Source: Annona cherimola
Lineage: Eukaryota > Streptophyta > Magnoliopsida > Magnoliales > Annonaceae
Reading direction: 5' to 3'
Assembly: GCA_030490835.1 (NCBI GenBank)
Contig: CM059975.1
Coordinates: forward strand, 5,669,579-5,733,578
DNA length: 64,000 bases
Part shown: in pieces, positions 35,893 to 49,027 of the stretch
Numbering within the stretch: position 1 is the stretch's first letter
Layout: each line of letters starts with the position of its first letter
Notes under the pieces: generated by a model
Database searches by the model: none
What the model was told of the DNA's origin: nothing
The model's input: the letters and a program-made list of their open reading frames with translations, nothing else
Made by a program: the position numbers and the translations under genes

Positions 35893-37889
35893 TTAGAACC
35901 CATTGACAGAGAATCCTCCATCAACAACTATGATTTGGCCAGTAATGTATGAAGCAACAGGAAAGCAAAGGAATGCCACGACTGACGAAACGTCCTTTGG
36001 TTCTGCGTAGCGTCCAAGGGGCGTCCGAGAGATCATTGCTTCTGTCATTGCCTTGTTTTGAAGAACCTGGACAATGAATAGAGATAAGAAGACTCAGATT
36101 CTGCAGTCACATGAACTTCTCCCGGTTTTTTATCCTTTTTCAAATTCATAATATAGAGGAACCATTTTGTCTATGCCGTCTACAATTTATCAAAACGTGG
36201 AATGAGCTTGTTTGACTTTATACAAAACGAAATCATTAATACAGATCAATAAAATGGAATACTGCCCTTCAGTGGGCGTGGATAGACCGGCTGTTTGGAA
36301 GAAAGCTCATCTGAGCATTTTTAAACAAGCTTTAGGAAGACCCCAAGGCCCAAGGTTTTCGAAAGGTGATTTTCAGTTTTGAGATCTTAGGATCAAACAC
36401 CAACCTATTGTAAGAGAAAAACAACTTAGCTAAGGGGATTCATACTTCATAGTAGCATCCTAGATTCCTGAGCTATCATCATCATTTTCATACATCCCTT
36501 TGTCCCCCAAAAAGCAATAAGCGGGAGGGGAGAAATTTACACGAGTAACCATAAAAGTGTTGGCAATCCATAGGTGGTGGGGGAGAAATTTACTCCAGCA
36601 ATCATGGGAGTGTTGGTGATCCACGGTGCAACGGAATTAACCCTTATATTGTCCTTTGCCCACTCACATGCTAAGTTCTTTGTAAGCTGATTCAATGCTC
36701 CTGAAAAAATTAGAAGGATAATCAGAAATTAGTAGCATTAGGAGGCAGTACTTGATTTATTAGTCAGAATGTAAATCAATGCAAGTAAGGCAACAGCCTA
36801 AAATTCACCCATATTTGAGCAAATACTTCATGCAGATGTAAGTTCCCAGATATTCAAAAGTAGGACCCCGTCGAAGAAACCTTGGCTTGCGTAAAGCTTT
36901 TTAAATAATCACATGACCAGCAACAAGTGAAAAAAAATGGTACACACAAACCAAGATAAGTTTTCTGCTTCCTTCACTGGTGTAGGTGATAAGAAAACTC
37001 CAGCCATCCATTCAAGGCCTAGCAATCCCTTTAAACTATACCTAATCTGAGTTATTAGTAGGATTGAAAAACTACCTTCAAGGAAATACAAGGGATTTTA
37101 CGTTTTCAAACAAAGTTACCTTTGGTCGCTGAATAAATGGTCCCAGCAAAGGTACCGACCAAGCCAGAAACTGAGGATATGAATACAATGTTTCCCTGTC
37201 CAGATGCTTTCAGCAGCGGGTGTACAAGTTGGCTTAAGTGATACGAGGATTCAAAATTGGTCGCCAAAACCGTTGAAAATTCTTCAGCAGTAATCTCTAC
37301 CATTGGTTTCTCAAGAGCTACTCCAGCATTGCTTACCTACGGCAAAGCACTTGTAATCAATCGCACAATCCTATCATGTGCAAGCATCAACTTAGTTCAT
37401 CCGGTAGACTTTCAATCAAACACCTTTCAAGCATGCTTATTCATGGGTTCAATCCAATACAGAGCAAGCAAAAATGAGATGAACTTACGAAGATGTTAAA
37501 CTTCCCTTGGAAAAGAGAGGAGACCTCCTCCATCAGCTTCTCCCGTGCTGCGCGAATGGACACGTCGCAGACAGAACCAGTAACACAGAAACCTGATTCT
37601 TTCCACTCATGCAGACAACGTTCAAGCTCGGTACTGTTACGAGCACATGTATGCACGGATGCTCCAAATGCGGCTAGCTCTTCTACTATGGCATAGCTGG
37701 TAGATAATAAGAACAAGTTTGCAACAGGCTTGAGATGATTTCTGAAAAGATGATGGAAAACTGCCAAAAAAAAAAAAAAAGACATGAAGTATGATAGTGA
37801 ACAGACCCAATTCCTTTGGTACCACCGGTGACTAGGGCAGTCATCCCTTGAAGGGACCATGATCCCTTCCTCTTCTTTGCCTCTTCCAT
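35893..37889 (-). CDS. Tropinone-reductase-like SDR, intact (gene 4)
   Basis: Five minus-strand exons join in frame: 37807-37889, 37489-37696, 37120-37336, 36594-36700 and 35893-36066, giving 262 residues, the usual size for this family. The first in-frame ATG (37889) opens [20 protein letters not shown]. Visible features are TGGTKGIG (cofactor glycine loop), the basic CARN segment that favours NADP(H), SNAG (normally NNAG), Asn124 in ATNFESSY, catalytic Ser152 in ISSVSG, Tyr165 and Lys169 in [22 protein letters not shown], and [17 protein letters not shown] at the C-terminus. No lesion is seen and all splice sites are canonical. It should encode a soluble NADPH-dependent ketone reductase. 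Members of this family in plants without tropane alkaloids act on other carbonyls, so the substrate is unknown. It is the best candidate for a conventional active enzyme in the cluster. Confidence 0.92.
36527..36626 (-). repeat. Tandem duplication of the 3' end of SDR gene 4 exon 4
   Basis: Two units about 47 bp long, 53 bp apart (36527-36574 and 36580-36626), cover the end of exon 4 and its splice donor. On the minus strand both contain a GTAAATTTCTCCC donor. The downstream one is diverged and gives a different peptide. It could act as a decoy donor. Confidence 0.75.
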
Positions 37890-38059
37890 TTCCTGCTGCC
37901 TCCGCAGATCAAAGACTGGTCTGTTTTTTTCTTTGGGCCTTCTCAGAGATGGATTTTTGCATCCATTTCTCTCTGCCCCTCTTCTCTCACTGGTTTTGTC
38001 GCGATGCCCTCCCCTTCTGCATGTAAATGCGCTTCCATATACCCTCTCTGATTTACAAG

Positions 38060-38640
38060 ATACTGATGAATAATGCAAAATTCAAACGATTTATTATATT
38101 AATATTATTTATTTAGTTAGGAGACAAGTTTTATTCAAATCAAGTGTATGCTTGAGTCACATTTGCTCGAAAATGTATATATATTCAAGTGTAAATTATG
38201 AAAAACTTTTTTCCATTTACATATATATTAGAATATAATAATATTTAACAGAATCATTTATCAAGATGATATAATATTTTAGATGGTTTAGAAGTTGAAA
38301 ACACTACTTTAAAATTAACATTTTAGCATTAAACTATTTTATTATGTTGATTTTATATATTTATAAACAACATGTAGAGTAATACTAGACAAATGAAAAA
38401 AATTTCATAATAATATTAATAATGCTAAATATAACATTTTAGAATTAAACTATTTTATTATGTTAATTTTATATATTTATAAACAACATGTACATTAATA
38501 CTAGACAAATGAAAGATTTTTCATAATAATATTAATAATACTAAATATAGTTGATGAAGTAAAATTTTCATTAATCATCTGGATATTAAAAATAAAATAT
38601 CTTACATAGAAAGGATTTCATAAAAAGGAAACCGTTATCT
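38060..38640. repeat. Family A repeat with an internal duplication
   Basis: A typical AT-rich body is present; the text from TTAAACTATTTTATTATGTT to CATAATAATATTAATAATRC occurs twice in succession (about 38,330 and 38,440). Confidence 0.6.
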
Positions 38641-39551
38641 AATATCGAAATCATCCCTAATATTCATCTTTAACAATATATGCATAGTATAGTGTTGTCT
38701 TGACTGACTATGTTAAACAAGATTTTTTCATCAAGATTATTTTTCATATATTAGATAGTAATTAATTTATAGAATATGGATAAGAAATACTTCATACGTA
38801 GCAGTTGCATTGAAGACGGGTGTTGCAGTCCAATTAGACCCACTTTGATTATTAAATTAAAATTCTATTTACTCAGTAAATTTAAAATTCTTTGTTTGAC
38901 TAAGAAATAGGTTTCGTCAAAATCTAATATTTCTATAGGCGACTTGTGGTAGAAAGCAAAACCAATGTAATAAAATTGTTTAATTTATATAATTTAAAAG
39001 TAATTAATTAAATATTTATACTATTTAAAACATTCTTCCGATGGATATATGATTCTAATTAGAACATTTCAATAAATTATCTAATGATTCCGAGTACTTT
39101 TATATTTTAGTGATGAGTCTGAATATTTTTGAAACAGATATGGTCATGTAAAACTTTTGTGGAAACGATTTTTAACATCATGATAAAACAAATGGTTTGA
39201 AACAAAATGAGTGGAATGGTTTTTGATTTTTCTCATCGGGCCAAAATGAAATAGCAACACTAAAGACTTCAATATAACCAGCAACATAGGAGTATTCCCG
39301 TAAATAAAAAACCCAACCACAACAGAGACGTGCAGGCATCAACCCGAACGTTTTACAATATTTCTTACATGCACAAACACAGTAAAATCTTTTGGAGAAC
39401 AAATTCAAATTACTACAGTAACTCCTCAAGAAGAGTAGGCCTACAAACCGAAATCATTGGGAGTCAAATCCATCCTGGGATTAATGTTCGTCTTTATTGG
39501 GTTTTCTCTGACCAGCACTTCCATGCGTGCATGAACGGTTGCAGCCGCCTT
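38641..39551. other. AT-rich spacer, nothing recognised
   Basis: This lies downstream (3') of SDR gene 5 and upstream of gene 4. The last 300 bp may be 3' UTR of gene 5. No other signal was seen. Confidence 0.4.
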
Positions 39552-42500
39552 TTAGTTGTCGTCCTTGAGTGGGTAGAATCCATTAACGCTTGATCCTCCA
39601 TCAACAGCTATGACTTGGCCCGTGATGTAGGAAGCAGCTGGCATGCAAAGGAATGCCACCAGAGGCGAAATTTCCTCTGGTTCCGCGAAGCGTCGAAGAG
39701 GAGTCCGCGTGACTATTTCATCCACTAGATCCTTGTTTCCCACGATCTGTAAGACCACGAAAATGGAAGAACACTAATTAATTCCTGAAAAAGCCGCCAT
39801 ATTTCTATTTTTAGCTAGCTATTTCGATGGACAATGGAAGATGAAATCGAAGTTTTACATCTGCAATTAAAGGTGTGTTTGTAAACCAGGGTGCAACGGA
39901 GTTAGCCCTTATGTTGTCCTTGGCCCACTCGCATGCCAAATTCTTTGTGAGTTGATTCAATGCTCCTATATATCAAAAATCGCAAAATATACGGGAAGAT
40001 TAGTTGTGTTTTTTATTCAGTGGGGTATTTGCATTATTAATGGACAGAATGGCATGGACTATATGTATACCTTTGGAAGCTGAATAGGCAGAGATCCCAA
40101 CAGAGATGGACACCAAACCAGCGACAGAGCTTATAAACACGATACTTCCTTGTCCAGATGCTTTCAAGAGCGGGTGAGCGAGTTGGCTCAGGTGGTACGC
40201 AGCTTCCCAGTTTGTAGCGATCACAGCTGACAAGTCCTCCGTTGTAACCTCCTTTGTTGGCTTCATTTCCGCCTTTGCAGCATTGCTTACCTATGTACAT
40301 AGCAGCAGGCAAAAACAATGCAGGGTTGGGGGACAAAACGAAACAGAGGGAGGGGCGTTTCGCTGACTTATTGCCCCAGGTAAAAGTTTCTATTTTCCTC
40401 TTATTTTCACGTCGCGGTCTCATTTTTGTTATTCATGACCAACTTCCATACCTATGCTAATTAATTTTCAGACTTATTTTATCTTTTTAAAGAAAATTAT
40501 CAGATTTATCTATTTTATATTCGGGAAGGCATGACTGAACTCTTGGCGCGCTCCTTCAACAATTTTGGGGTTAATAAATTTTGATGAAAAGTTTTGAAGA
40601 GTAAAAGTTGTCTCATAATGTGATATGATAAGGGTAATGATGAGTAGTAAATATAATAAAGTTAAAAAAATAGGTTAGTTGTGTGAGTAGTTGTGTAGAA
40701 ATAATTGAAAAGTATGATAGTTGTATAGGAAAATGTGAAAAAATAATTAAAAAATATGATAGTTGTGAAGAGTGAAAAGTTTTAGATCTAAAAGTTTTAA
40801 TGTGACATTTTTTAACCACTGCCAAACATACCCTTTATTTATGGATATGACCAAGTACATTTATAAAAATGATAAATCTAAGCAGGCTTATTTGCTTTTA
40901 TGAAGCTCGCCTTCTGTATAACCTTTTTTATTTTTAATATATTGATAATTGATAAAAAATATATTTCATCTATTTTATCTACTATCATATATATCATAAT
41001 GCAATTTTTTTTCTTTTGTCTAACATTCGTACGAGCTTCATTCGCAGATGTGTAAAATTAATATAATAAAATAGTTTAATATTAAATATCAAGTTTAAAA
41101 TTATATTTTCAACTTTCATATCTTCTAAAATGTTATAGAATAGATAAATAATTTTATAAAATATTATTACATTCTAATACATCTATAAATGTATATAAGT
41201 ATTTCATAGTATACACAAGTATATATATATATATATATATATATTTAGCAAATATGATCATGCACATGTTTGACGAGGATAAAATTTGGTCTCTTAGCAA
41301 AAAAAATATTAAATACAATTAATGAATGGAGTGAATTTTTGTATCCAGTATCAAAATATTAAGGATGTACCTGAGAAGTGATAAAACTTTTGATAAAAAA
41401 ATTTTATATGAAAATTTTTAAAATAAAAGAAAATGATATGATATAGTAGGAATAACAATAAAAAGTAAACAAAATAAAGTTAAAATAAATAAATAAATAG
41501 ATACATAGTTATGTAGAAATGATTGAAAAGTAGGTAGTTGTATATGAAGAAACAAAGAAATAATTAAAAAATATGATAATTATGAATAGTGAAAAGTTTT
41601 AGATTGAGAAATTTTCCTTATTTTTCAATTATTTCCCCACAACTACCGGTACAACTAACATATCTATTTTAACTTTATTATCTTTATTCCCATCATTACC
41701 TACACCATATTATATCATTTTACACTACTTTAAAAACTTTTACATGGAGAGAAATGATGATGTTAACCCATACTAAGTAAGTATCCCGCTTAACCCACCT
41801 CAAAAAATTCAGTTGCAATAATTTTTTTCATAAACTTGTTTTTAGATTTTTAAAGATAAAAGTATTTTAAATATATATATACACATAGATGTTTAAAAAT
41901 CTCAAAAAGATATATAAATATATCCAAAAATAATAAAACTTAGTTTATATGTTAAATACACTTAGATAAACAAATGTATGAAAACTAAAGGTTGTTGTAA
42001 ATAAATTTTTTGAAGTGAGCTATTTAGAGCATTTGCTTAGCCTAGGCTAATAAAATTACTTCTCAAAATTTTTATTAAAAATTTTTATCACTTCACAAAT
42101 ATATCCTTAATTTAAAAAGTTTTTGGATAAACAAACTCTCTTAAAAATAAGAAGAGTTATATAAAACCACTTCTCCAGAGAAGCAAAACCTATTAAAAAA
42201 ATTGGCATTTGATTCGATGCACCTAGGTATAAAAATTCCTTTTTTTAAATTTTCTAAATTTTTTTTTATAAAATTATTAATCTAGATATATTTAATATGT
42301 TTATTAATTTTTACCATTTTTTAGATTCTTAAATTTTTTTGGATTTTTTAAAATCAATGACATTTGTATAATTGTTACTGATTTTAAAAAATCTAAAAAA
42401 ATAGCTGCAAATATCTAAAAAGATAAAAATCGATACACATATTAAATATGTTTAGATTAAGAGTTATATAAAAAGGTTTTCAATTAAAAAATGAGTTTTT

Positions 42501-43509
42501 ACACTCGGGTGCACTAAGCAGGTGTACTTAGCTTCAATCACCCAAATGTATTTAACTTTTTTGCGAAACTTTTGATAAAACTATTAATCTAAGTATATTT
42601 AACATATGTATTAATTTTTACTATTTTTGAAGATTCTTAGATTTTTTTTGAATTTTTAAAAATCAGTGACATTTTTACTAATTTAAAATTATTAAAGATA
42701 CCTTTATCAAAAAATTATTAAAAATACCATTAATTTTGAAAAATTCAAAAAAATCTAAAGGTATCTAAAAAATGATAATAAAACTGTTTTCTAAGTGTAT
42801 TTAACCTGTGTATCAATTTTTACTATTTTTAGAGATTTTTTAGTGTAATTTTTTGAATTATACTAAAAATGTCACTGATTTTTAAAAATTCAAAAAAATC
42901 TAAAAATATCCAAAAATGTAAAAAATAATACGTATGTTAAATATACTTAGATTAATAAGTGCGCACAAAAATTTTTAAAAATTGAGTATTTACATCCAAT
43001 GCATCAAAGCAAAGCGCACCTTACTGCCATTAAAACTACGGATAAATTTTGTAGTCAAGTTTAGGCGTAACTTGTAATTTTGGGGCAAACGAGTTGAACT
43101 TACGAAAATGTCGAGCTTCCCCTGAAAGATAGAAGAGACCTCCTCCATCAGCTTCTCCCTTGCTGCGCGGGTGGACACATCGCAGACAGAACCAGTGACA
43201 CAGAAACCCGATTTTTTCCACTCGTGCAGACAGCGTTCAAGCTCGGCACTGTTACGAGCACATGTATGCACGGATGCTCCACATGCGGCTAGCTCTTCAA
43301 CTATGGCACAGCTGGAAGACAATAAGAACCGGTTTACAACAGGTAAACAGGTTGAGATGACTTCTGAATAAGATGATGCAAAACGGCAACCAAAAAACAG
43401 GACAGGAAGCAGGAGAGTGCACGGACCCAATTCCTTTGGTTCCACCGGTGACCAGCGCGGTCATCCCTTGGAGAGACCATGATCCCTTCCTTTTCTTTGC
43501 CTCTTCCAT
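39552..43509 (-). CDS. Tropinone-reductase-like SDR, open mosaic gene (gene 5)
   Basis: Exons 43427-43509, 43104-43311, 40071-40290, 39859-39965 and 39552-39746 join in frame with canonical borders to 270 residues. The start [20 protein letters not shown] and exon 2 match gene 4 closely, as does intron 1. Exons 3-5 instead match gene 3 ([34 protein letters not shown]), and about 250 bp of adjoining intron 2 also matches gene 3. Intron 2 is 2.8 kb and full of MITE and foldback DNA. Catalytic Ser152, Tyr166 and Lys170 are present, with one extra residue between Ser and Tyr relative to gene 4. The family NNAG motif reads SNAA. The C-terminus [11 protein letters not shown] is slightly longer than usual. 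It probably encodes an NADPH-dependent carbonyl reductase of unknown substrate, provided the long intron is spliced. Otherwise it represents two partial genes. Confidence 0.82.
40566..40833. mobile_element. MITE, GGGTGTGTTTGG family, in SDR gene 5 intron 2
   Basis: The right end GCCAAACATACCC is clear and the left end is worn. The body TTTTGATGAAAAGTTTTGAAG and GTTGTGTAGAAATAATTG is typical. Confidence 0.65.
40850..41362. repeat. Family A repeat with (TA)n in intron 2 of SDR gene 5
   Basis: The ends ATGAAGCTCGCCTTCTGTAT and GTGAATTTTTGTATCCAGTA bound an AT-rich family A body. A (TA)n run lies at about 41218-41242. Confidence 0.5.
41363..41770. mobile_element. Two partial GGGTGTGTTTGG-family MITEs, back to back
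   Basis: A forward copy from GGATGTACCTGAG (after TTAA) to about 41,620 runs into an inverted partial copy (ACAACTACC...ACATATCTATTTTAACTTTAT) ending near 41,745. Confidence 0.5.
41780..42030. repeat. Foldback element
   Basis: The left arm CCCACCTCAAAAAATTCAG and right arm TTTTTTGAAGTGAGCTATTT, GCTTAGCCTAGGC are inverted. The same arms occur in the element at 63444-63770. Confidence 0.55.
42190..42990. repeat. Two or three degenerate CCCGGG-family foldback elements
   Basis: Repeated interior text (TTTAACATATGTATTAATTTT, AAAATCAGTGACATTT) and worn ends (ACTCGGGTGCAC, ATCACCCAAATG, GATGCACCTAGG) match the 11.7 kb family. They lie in SDR gene 5 intron 2, just downstream of exon 2. Confidence 0.55.
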
Positions 43510-43610
43510 TTGATGCAGCTGCCTCCACGATCAATGACTGGAATGCCCTTCGCTGTACTGTCTTTGAGCCCTTCGAAGCTGGATTTTTCCACGATCAACC
43601 CTCCTCGCTT

Positions 43611-43620
43611 CTATTTATCC
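43611..43620 (-). promoter_or_regulatory. TATA-like box of SDR gene 5
   Basis: The minus strand reads GGATAAATAG about 105 bp before the ATG at 43509. The leader just before the ATG (GATCGTGGAGGCAGC) resembles that of gene 4 (GATCTGCGGAGGCAGC). Confidence 0.45.
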
Positions 43621-43799
43621 ACGAGTTTTGTGCGGACGCCAGTGGTAACAGAGCGTGGTTCGATATCTATAACGCCTCGTATCCACGCGCCACCCTGTCA
43701 ACCGTTCCACGTTGGATGCGCGAACTCTTCCTGAATCGGGGTCCTCTCGTTTTGTTTTGTAGCCATTTCTATCGTCATTGAACCGGTGTCGGATTCGGC

Positions 43800-45687
43800 A
43801 ACACGCAACCAGTCTTTCGCACCATACAGTGCACCGGGTGTAAGAAATCATGTTCATAAAAAGATAATTTCGAAAAAGATAATAATAACAAATGGGTAAT
43901 GATTCAATGCTGCCGGCGGCATGAATCATGAGTGCTACCCTCTTATAACATATACGTACTTCAATGCAAATGAAACAAGACGTGAATGGGGTGAACTTGT
44001 ATAAAAATTTATATTTTCAATAAAAAAATTTATTTGCAACATATGACAACCATTTTTTTCATTTATAATACCACTTTTCATGTGTAATCTATATTCTCAT
44101 TTCTCAATGCATAATATCTTTTAATTTTTTATCATGTCACCCACAACTTAATGGATGTGAAGTTGTGAACTTGAGGAGAGACGTAAAGGAGGACATTGTC
44201 TTAATTCAACTTCAAATCTTAATCCTCCCACCTACACACACTCACATTAATCACTTGATTATCCTAATCTTATATAGATTTGTTTTAATTAAATTATAGG
44301 TTAATTTATAGATATATTTATATAGTTTAACCACAATTGCAAGTATGCCTACATAGTAACTTATTTATAAAAATATTCATGTTGTTACAGCGTCATCGTG
44401 TCATGTTTTTATTCATAAATATATGCAAACTATGTGAGTATATTTGTAATTTCACTTACAAATGTAAATTTATCAATGTGATTGTATATATTTGCAAATA
44501 TACATTCATTATAAAGATACCTAACAACGCTATAATAGTATAGATATATTTGCAATTATGTTAAATTGTGTGAGAGTTATTTATAATTTTTAAAACTTTA
44601 TTTGTATGCTTGCAATTATGATCAAATTATGAAGGCATATTTGCAAATTATCCTAAATTGTGTTATCTATAACAAGTCATTCATGTTATGCATTTACCCA
44701 GAGTATATTAAAAAAATATCTTTACTAAAATCATTTTAAATGGTTTGTATTTATTTAAACACCATATAGCGTTGTATTGAATGACTATGTTTAACAGAAC
44801 TTTCTAACTAAAATTGTTTTCATATATTAGCTAGTAATTTATAGTAAATAAATATGAAATACTTCATATCTAGAAGTTGTGCTGAAGATTTTAGTGTTGT
44901 TGTCCAATTTAGCTCAAAATACTATTTGCCTTTTCAATTTGAAATTACTATTTAACAAGGAATTAAGCTTCGTTAAAATCTAATAATTATACAGGCTATA
45001 TTGGATGAGTTCTGGTTCTGTGCGTTTGGTCGTAAGTTTCTTACTTGTGACATTTGAATCTAGTCCGTTAGATATGAAAAAAGGTGCACAGCCGTAGATT
45101 TGGGACCCCAGCTATGGAGAGTCAGACACAGGCTGACATGCATGCAGCAGCTCATTTCTGCGTTACAGTGAATGTGGAGAGTAGATTCGGAGGAAAACCG
45201 AAGCCATCCATCCTAGTTCTATTAGTCTCTTGTAATAATTCAATCACAGTTGGTTTCAAACAGTTCTATTTTCACCATGTAGTTTTTTTAAAAATATTTT
45301 ATTTTATTTAGAAAATCGGACTTATGAACCATGCGAGGGAAAAATTCATTTAGTGTTTTCAGAGATTAATAATCAGTTAGTATATACATTTCTCTGGGGA
45401 ATGATTAAAAACAAAAGTTGATATACGAATGGTTAGTTTTATATATCTTTTGAAGTTTTTTAACATCTAAATCACTTAAATATTTTTATATATTTTTTGC
45501 TACATATACTATACATTTAGTTGCTTTGATATATTATTTGGTTATATGGTCAATTAAAGCAAACTATATCACAAAAATGACATCACCACGTGTGTCACTC
45601 TACTCTAAAATAGGTTCATGGGAAGTCAAAAGATAAAATTTCTATGTCTGAAGGATGGCGGAAAAGGACATGGAAGAACAAATCTAA
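43800..45687. other. AT-rich spacer with one MITE
   Basis: There is no gene. Apart from the element at 44299-44653 and scattered family A text near 44.7-45.0 kb, nothing was recognised. Confidence 0.45.
44299..44653. mobile_element. TTTGCAAATATAC-type MITE
   Basis: The left end GGTTAATTTATAGATAT and right end ATATTTGCAAATTATCC are inverted. The interior motifs CATAGTTTRACCAYAATTGCA match the 25.2 kb element. The flanks TAAATTATA and TAAATTGTG agree at 6 of 9. Confidence 0.6.
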
Positions 45688-45963
45688 GAGTGTGTTTGGG
45701 AATGGATAAAACTTTTGATGAAAAGTTTTAGAGAGTAGTAGTTGTCAAATGATGTGATACGATAGGGGTAATATAAATAAATAATATAAAATTAAAATAG
45801 ATAGGTTAGTTGTATTGGTAGTTGTGTAGAAATGATTGAAAAGTAGGGTAATTGTATAGAAAAATGTGAAAAAATTATTAAAAAATAGGGTGATTGTGGA
45901 GAGTGAAAAGTTTTAGATTGAAAAGTTTTAACTTACAACTTTCACTTATTCCCAAACATACCC
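45688..45963. mobile_element. MITE, GGGTGTGTTTGG family
   Basis: The left end is GAGTGTGTTTGGG after TAA and the right end CCCAAACATACCC. It sits exactly at the broken 3' edge of the relic SDR exon. Confidence 0.75.
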
Positions 45964-46031
45964 AAATACCACTGATCCGGTTACTATAGTCGTCATCCCT
46001 TGAGCGGATCAACCCTTCTTCGCTTCCCCAT
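45964..46031 (-). pseudogene. Relic SDR exon 1
   Basis: The minus strand in the family frame reads EAKKG-stop-SAQGMTTIVTGS, against [21 protein letters not shown] in gene 4. The conserved Trp codon TGG has become TGA, the only nearby ATG (46031) is one base out of frame, and the TGGTKGIG end is lost where the MITE was inserted. It marks a sixth SDR locus at the upstream end of the cluster. Confidence 0.75.
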
Positions 46032-46059
46032 TTCTCTCCACATAAAGCCTAGGCCAAAC

Positions 46060-46719
46060 AAGAAAAAAAAAAAACTAGGTCATTCAGTCCGGCATGTGAT
46101 TTGTACGCGTGTGCTTAATTTCTCTTGATTTTGTCAGTTAGATACGTCAAAACCATAGGCCTTTTTTATTGATATAATACTTTATGACATTTAATATTAT
46201 ATATGAAGCTCATTCACCGAAAAGACTAAAAGCTATTACATGTCTAAAACGAAAACGTGCTCCCATCATATTTGTTAAGTCAGTCAAACAGCTTCTACTT
46301 TATTTAAAGAAGACCAAGTGCTCTCACATGAAATTCGGGTTGAAATCCCATCAAAATTATCGGTCTTTTAATAACTGCGGAAAATTCAAGACAGATATTA
46401 TTAGAGGTCTTGCAATATCTGTCGAAAATTAGAAGAAATAAGACAAAGATATCGACAAAAAATGGTGAAGAGAAAGGCCTAGCACTCTGGCTCTGGCGTG
46501 CCTACTCGGTGTACAGCTCTCTTTCAACATATGAGCAAAAGAAAAGCTATTTGGACATTCTTCATTTTATTTCTGAATTATAGACATGCCAAACATCTTA
46601 ACAAATCTTCTTTTTCTTTTTGTTATCAATTGATTATACAAACATTGCCCGAAATTGCTTCCCCATATTCCTTGTGTGGCATTTAGACAAGTATGAAATT
46701 TATTTGTCTTTTATTAATT
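46060..46719. other. Spacer, nothing recognised
   Basis: A plus-strand frame of 82 codons (46184-46432) and another of about 60 show no recognisable motif and no gene context. Confidence 0.4.
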
Positions 46720-46869
46720 ACGAGTCTCATGTGACTTCACATTACTTTATCCATTTGTCTTATCTTGATGATTAATAAAAAATTCGCTTCATCCACTATA
46801 TTTATAATAATTTGTTTACCTAAAAGACTAAATTAAATCTAAATCAAAAATATATAGGATCATATTTGC

Positions 46870-46916
<47 letters not shown>

Positions 46917-47200
46917 TGTGTACATGAAAAATATTTAGGTTCATTTGCATTTGGAGTAGAATAGTATAACAATACTTGATATAATAATTTATCTACACAT
47001 TAACAATATTCCAAGTAGCTTAGATGTTAAAAATATAACTTTAAAATTGATATTTAATATCAAACTCTTTTATTATATTAATTTTATACATTTATAATAC
47101 ACAATAATACTAAATAAATGATATGGTTTCTATGACCATGTAAATGACAAAAAAATACAATAAATGAAATAAATTTTACATTAATCACATTTTCATGGGG
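46720..47200. repeat. Family A repeat with (AT)n microsatellite
   Basis: A typical family A body is present. An uninterrupted AT-dinucleotide run of about 40 bp occupies about 46873-46912 and is likely to be length-polymorphic. Confidence 0.6.
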
Positions 47201-47220
47201 CCAAAGTTGTTGCACAAACG

Positions 47221-47699
47221 CCATATGGGTTTTTCGCATTTTTAACCTTCGAACTTTGCTTTTTTACATTTTAAATCTTAAAGTTTGGCCGTTTGCATTT
47301 TAAATCCTGTAAACTTTAGTTTCGTTGCATTTTAAATCCTAACCTATAATAGTGTCAAAAATTAAAGGTAATCTATACAAAATGACATAAATACCTTTCA
47401 ATATTTAAAAAAATATTTTATACTTTAAACTTAATTATTAGGTTTTCTTTATTTTGTTCTTGGAGACTCTAATAACAACTTCACTTTTAATACAGATTTG
47501 AGTATTTATAAAAAATATTTGAGAATATTCATCTCATTTGTATGAATTAACAATAGTTTTTAACATTGCTATGAGCCAAGAATTAAAATGCAACAAAAGT
47601 AAAGTTTACAAAGTTTAGAATGCAAATGGCCAAACTTAAGGTTTAACATGCAAATAGGCAACTTAGAGGGTTTTAAATGCAAAAAAAGAAAACCCACGC
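47221..47699. mobile_element. MITE with GCATTTTAAA-rich arms
   Basis: The left arm (GGGTTTTTCGCATTTTTAACC, then repeated GCATTTTAAATCCT) and right arm (GGGTTTTAAATGCAAAAAA, then GAAAACCCACGCC) are inverted. It lies just upstream of the GST promoter. Confidence 0.6.
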
Positions 47700-47761
47700 C
47701 ACACTCTCTTCTTAGATCTTATAATAAAACCGTGCGCCTTCTTTTATGATCAGGAAAGGTA

Positions 47762-49027
<1,266 letters not shown>

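Noticed and set aside
37890..38078. 63-codon N-terminal extension of SDR gene 4
   Set aside because: The extension has no ATG (its first codon is TTG). The family start MEEAKK matches gene 5.
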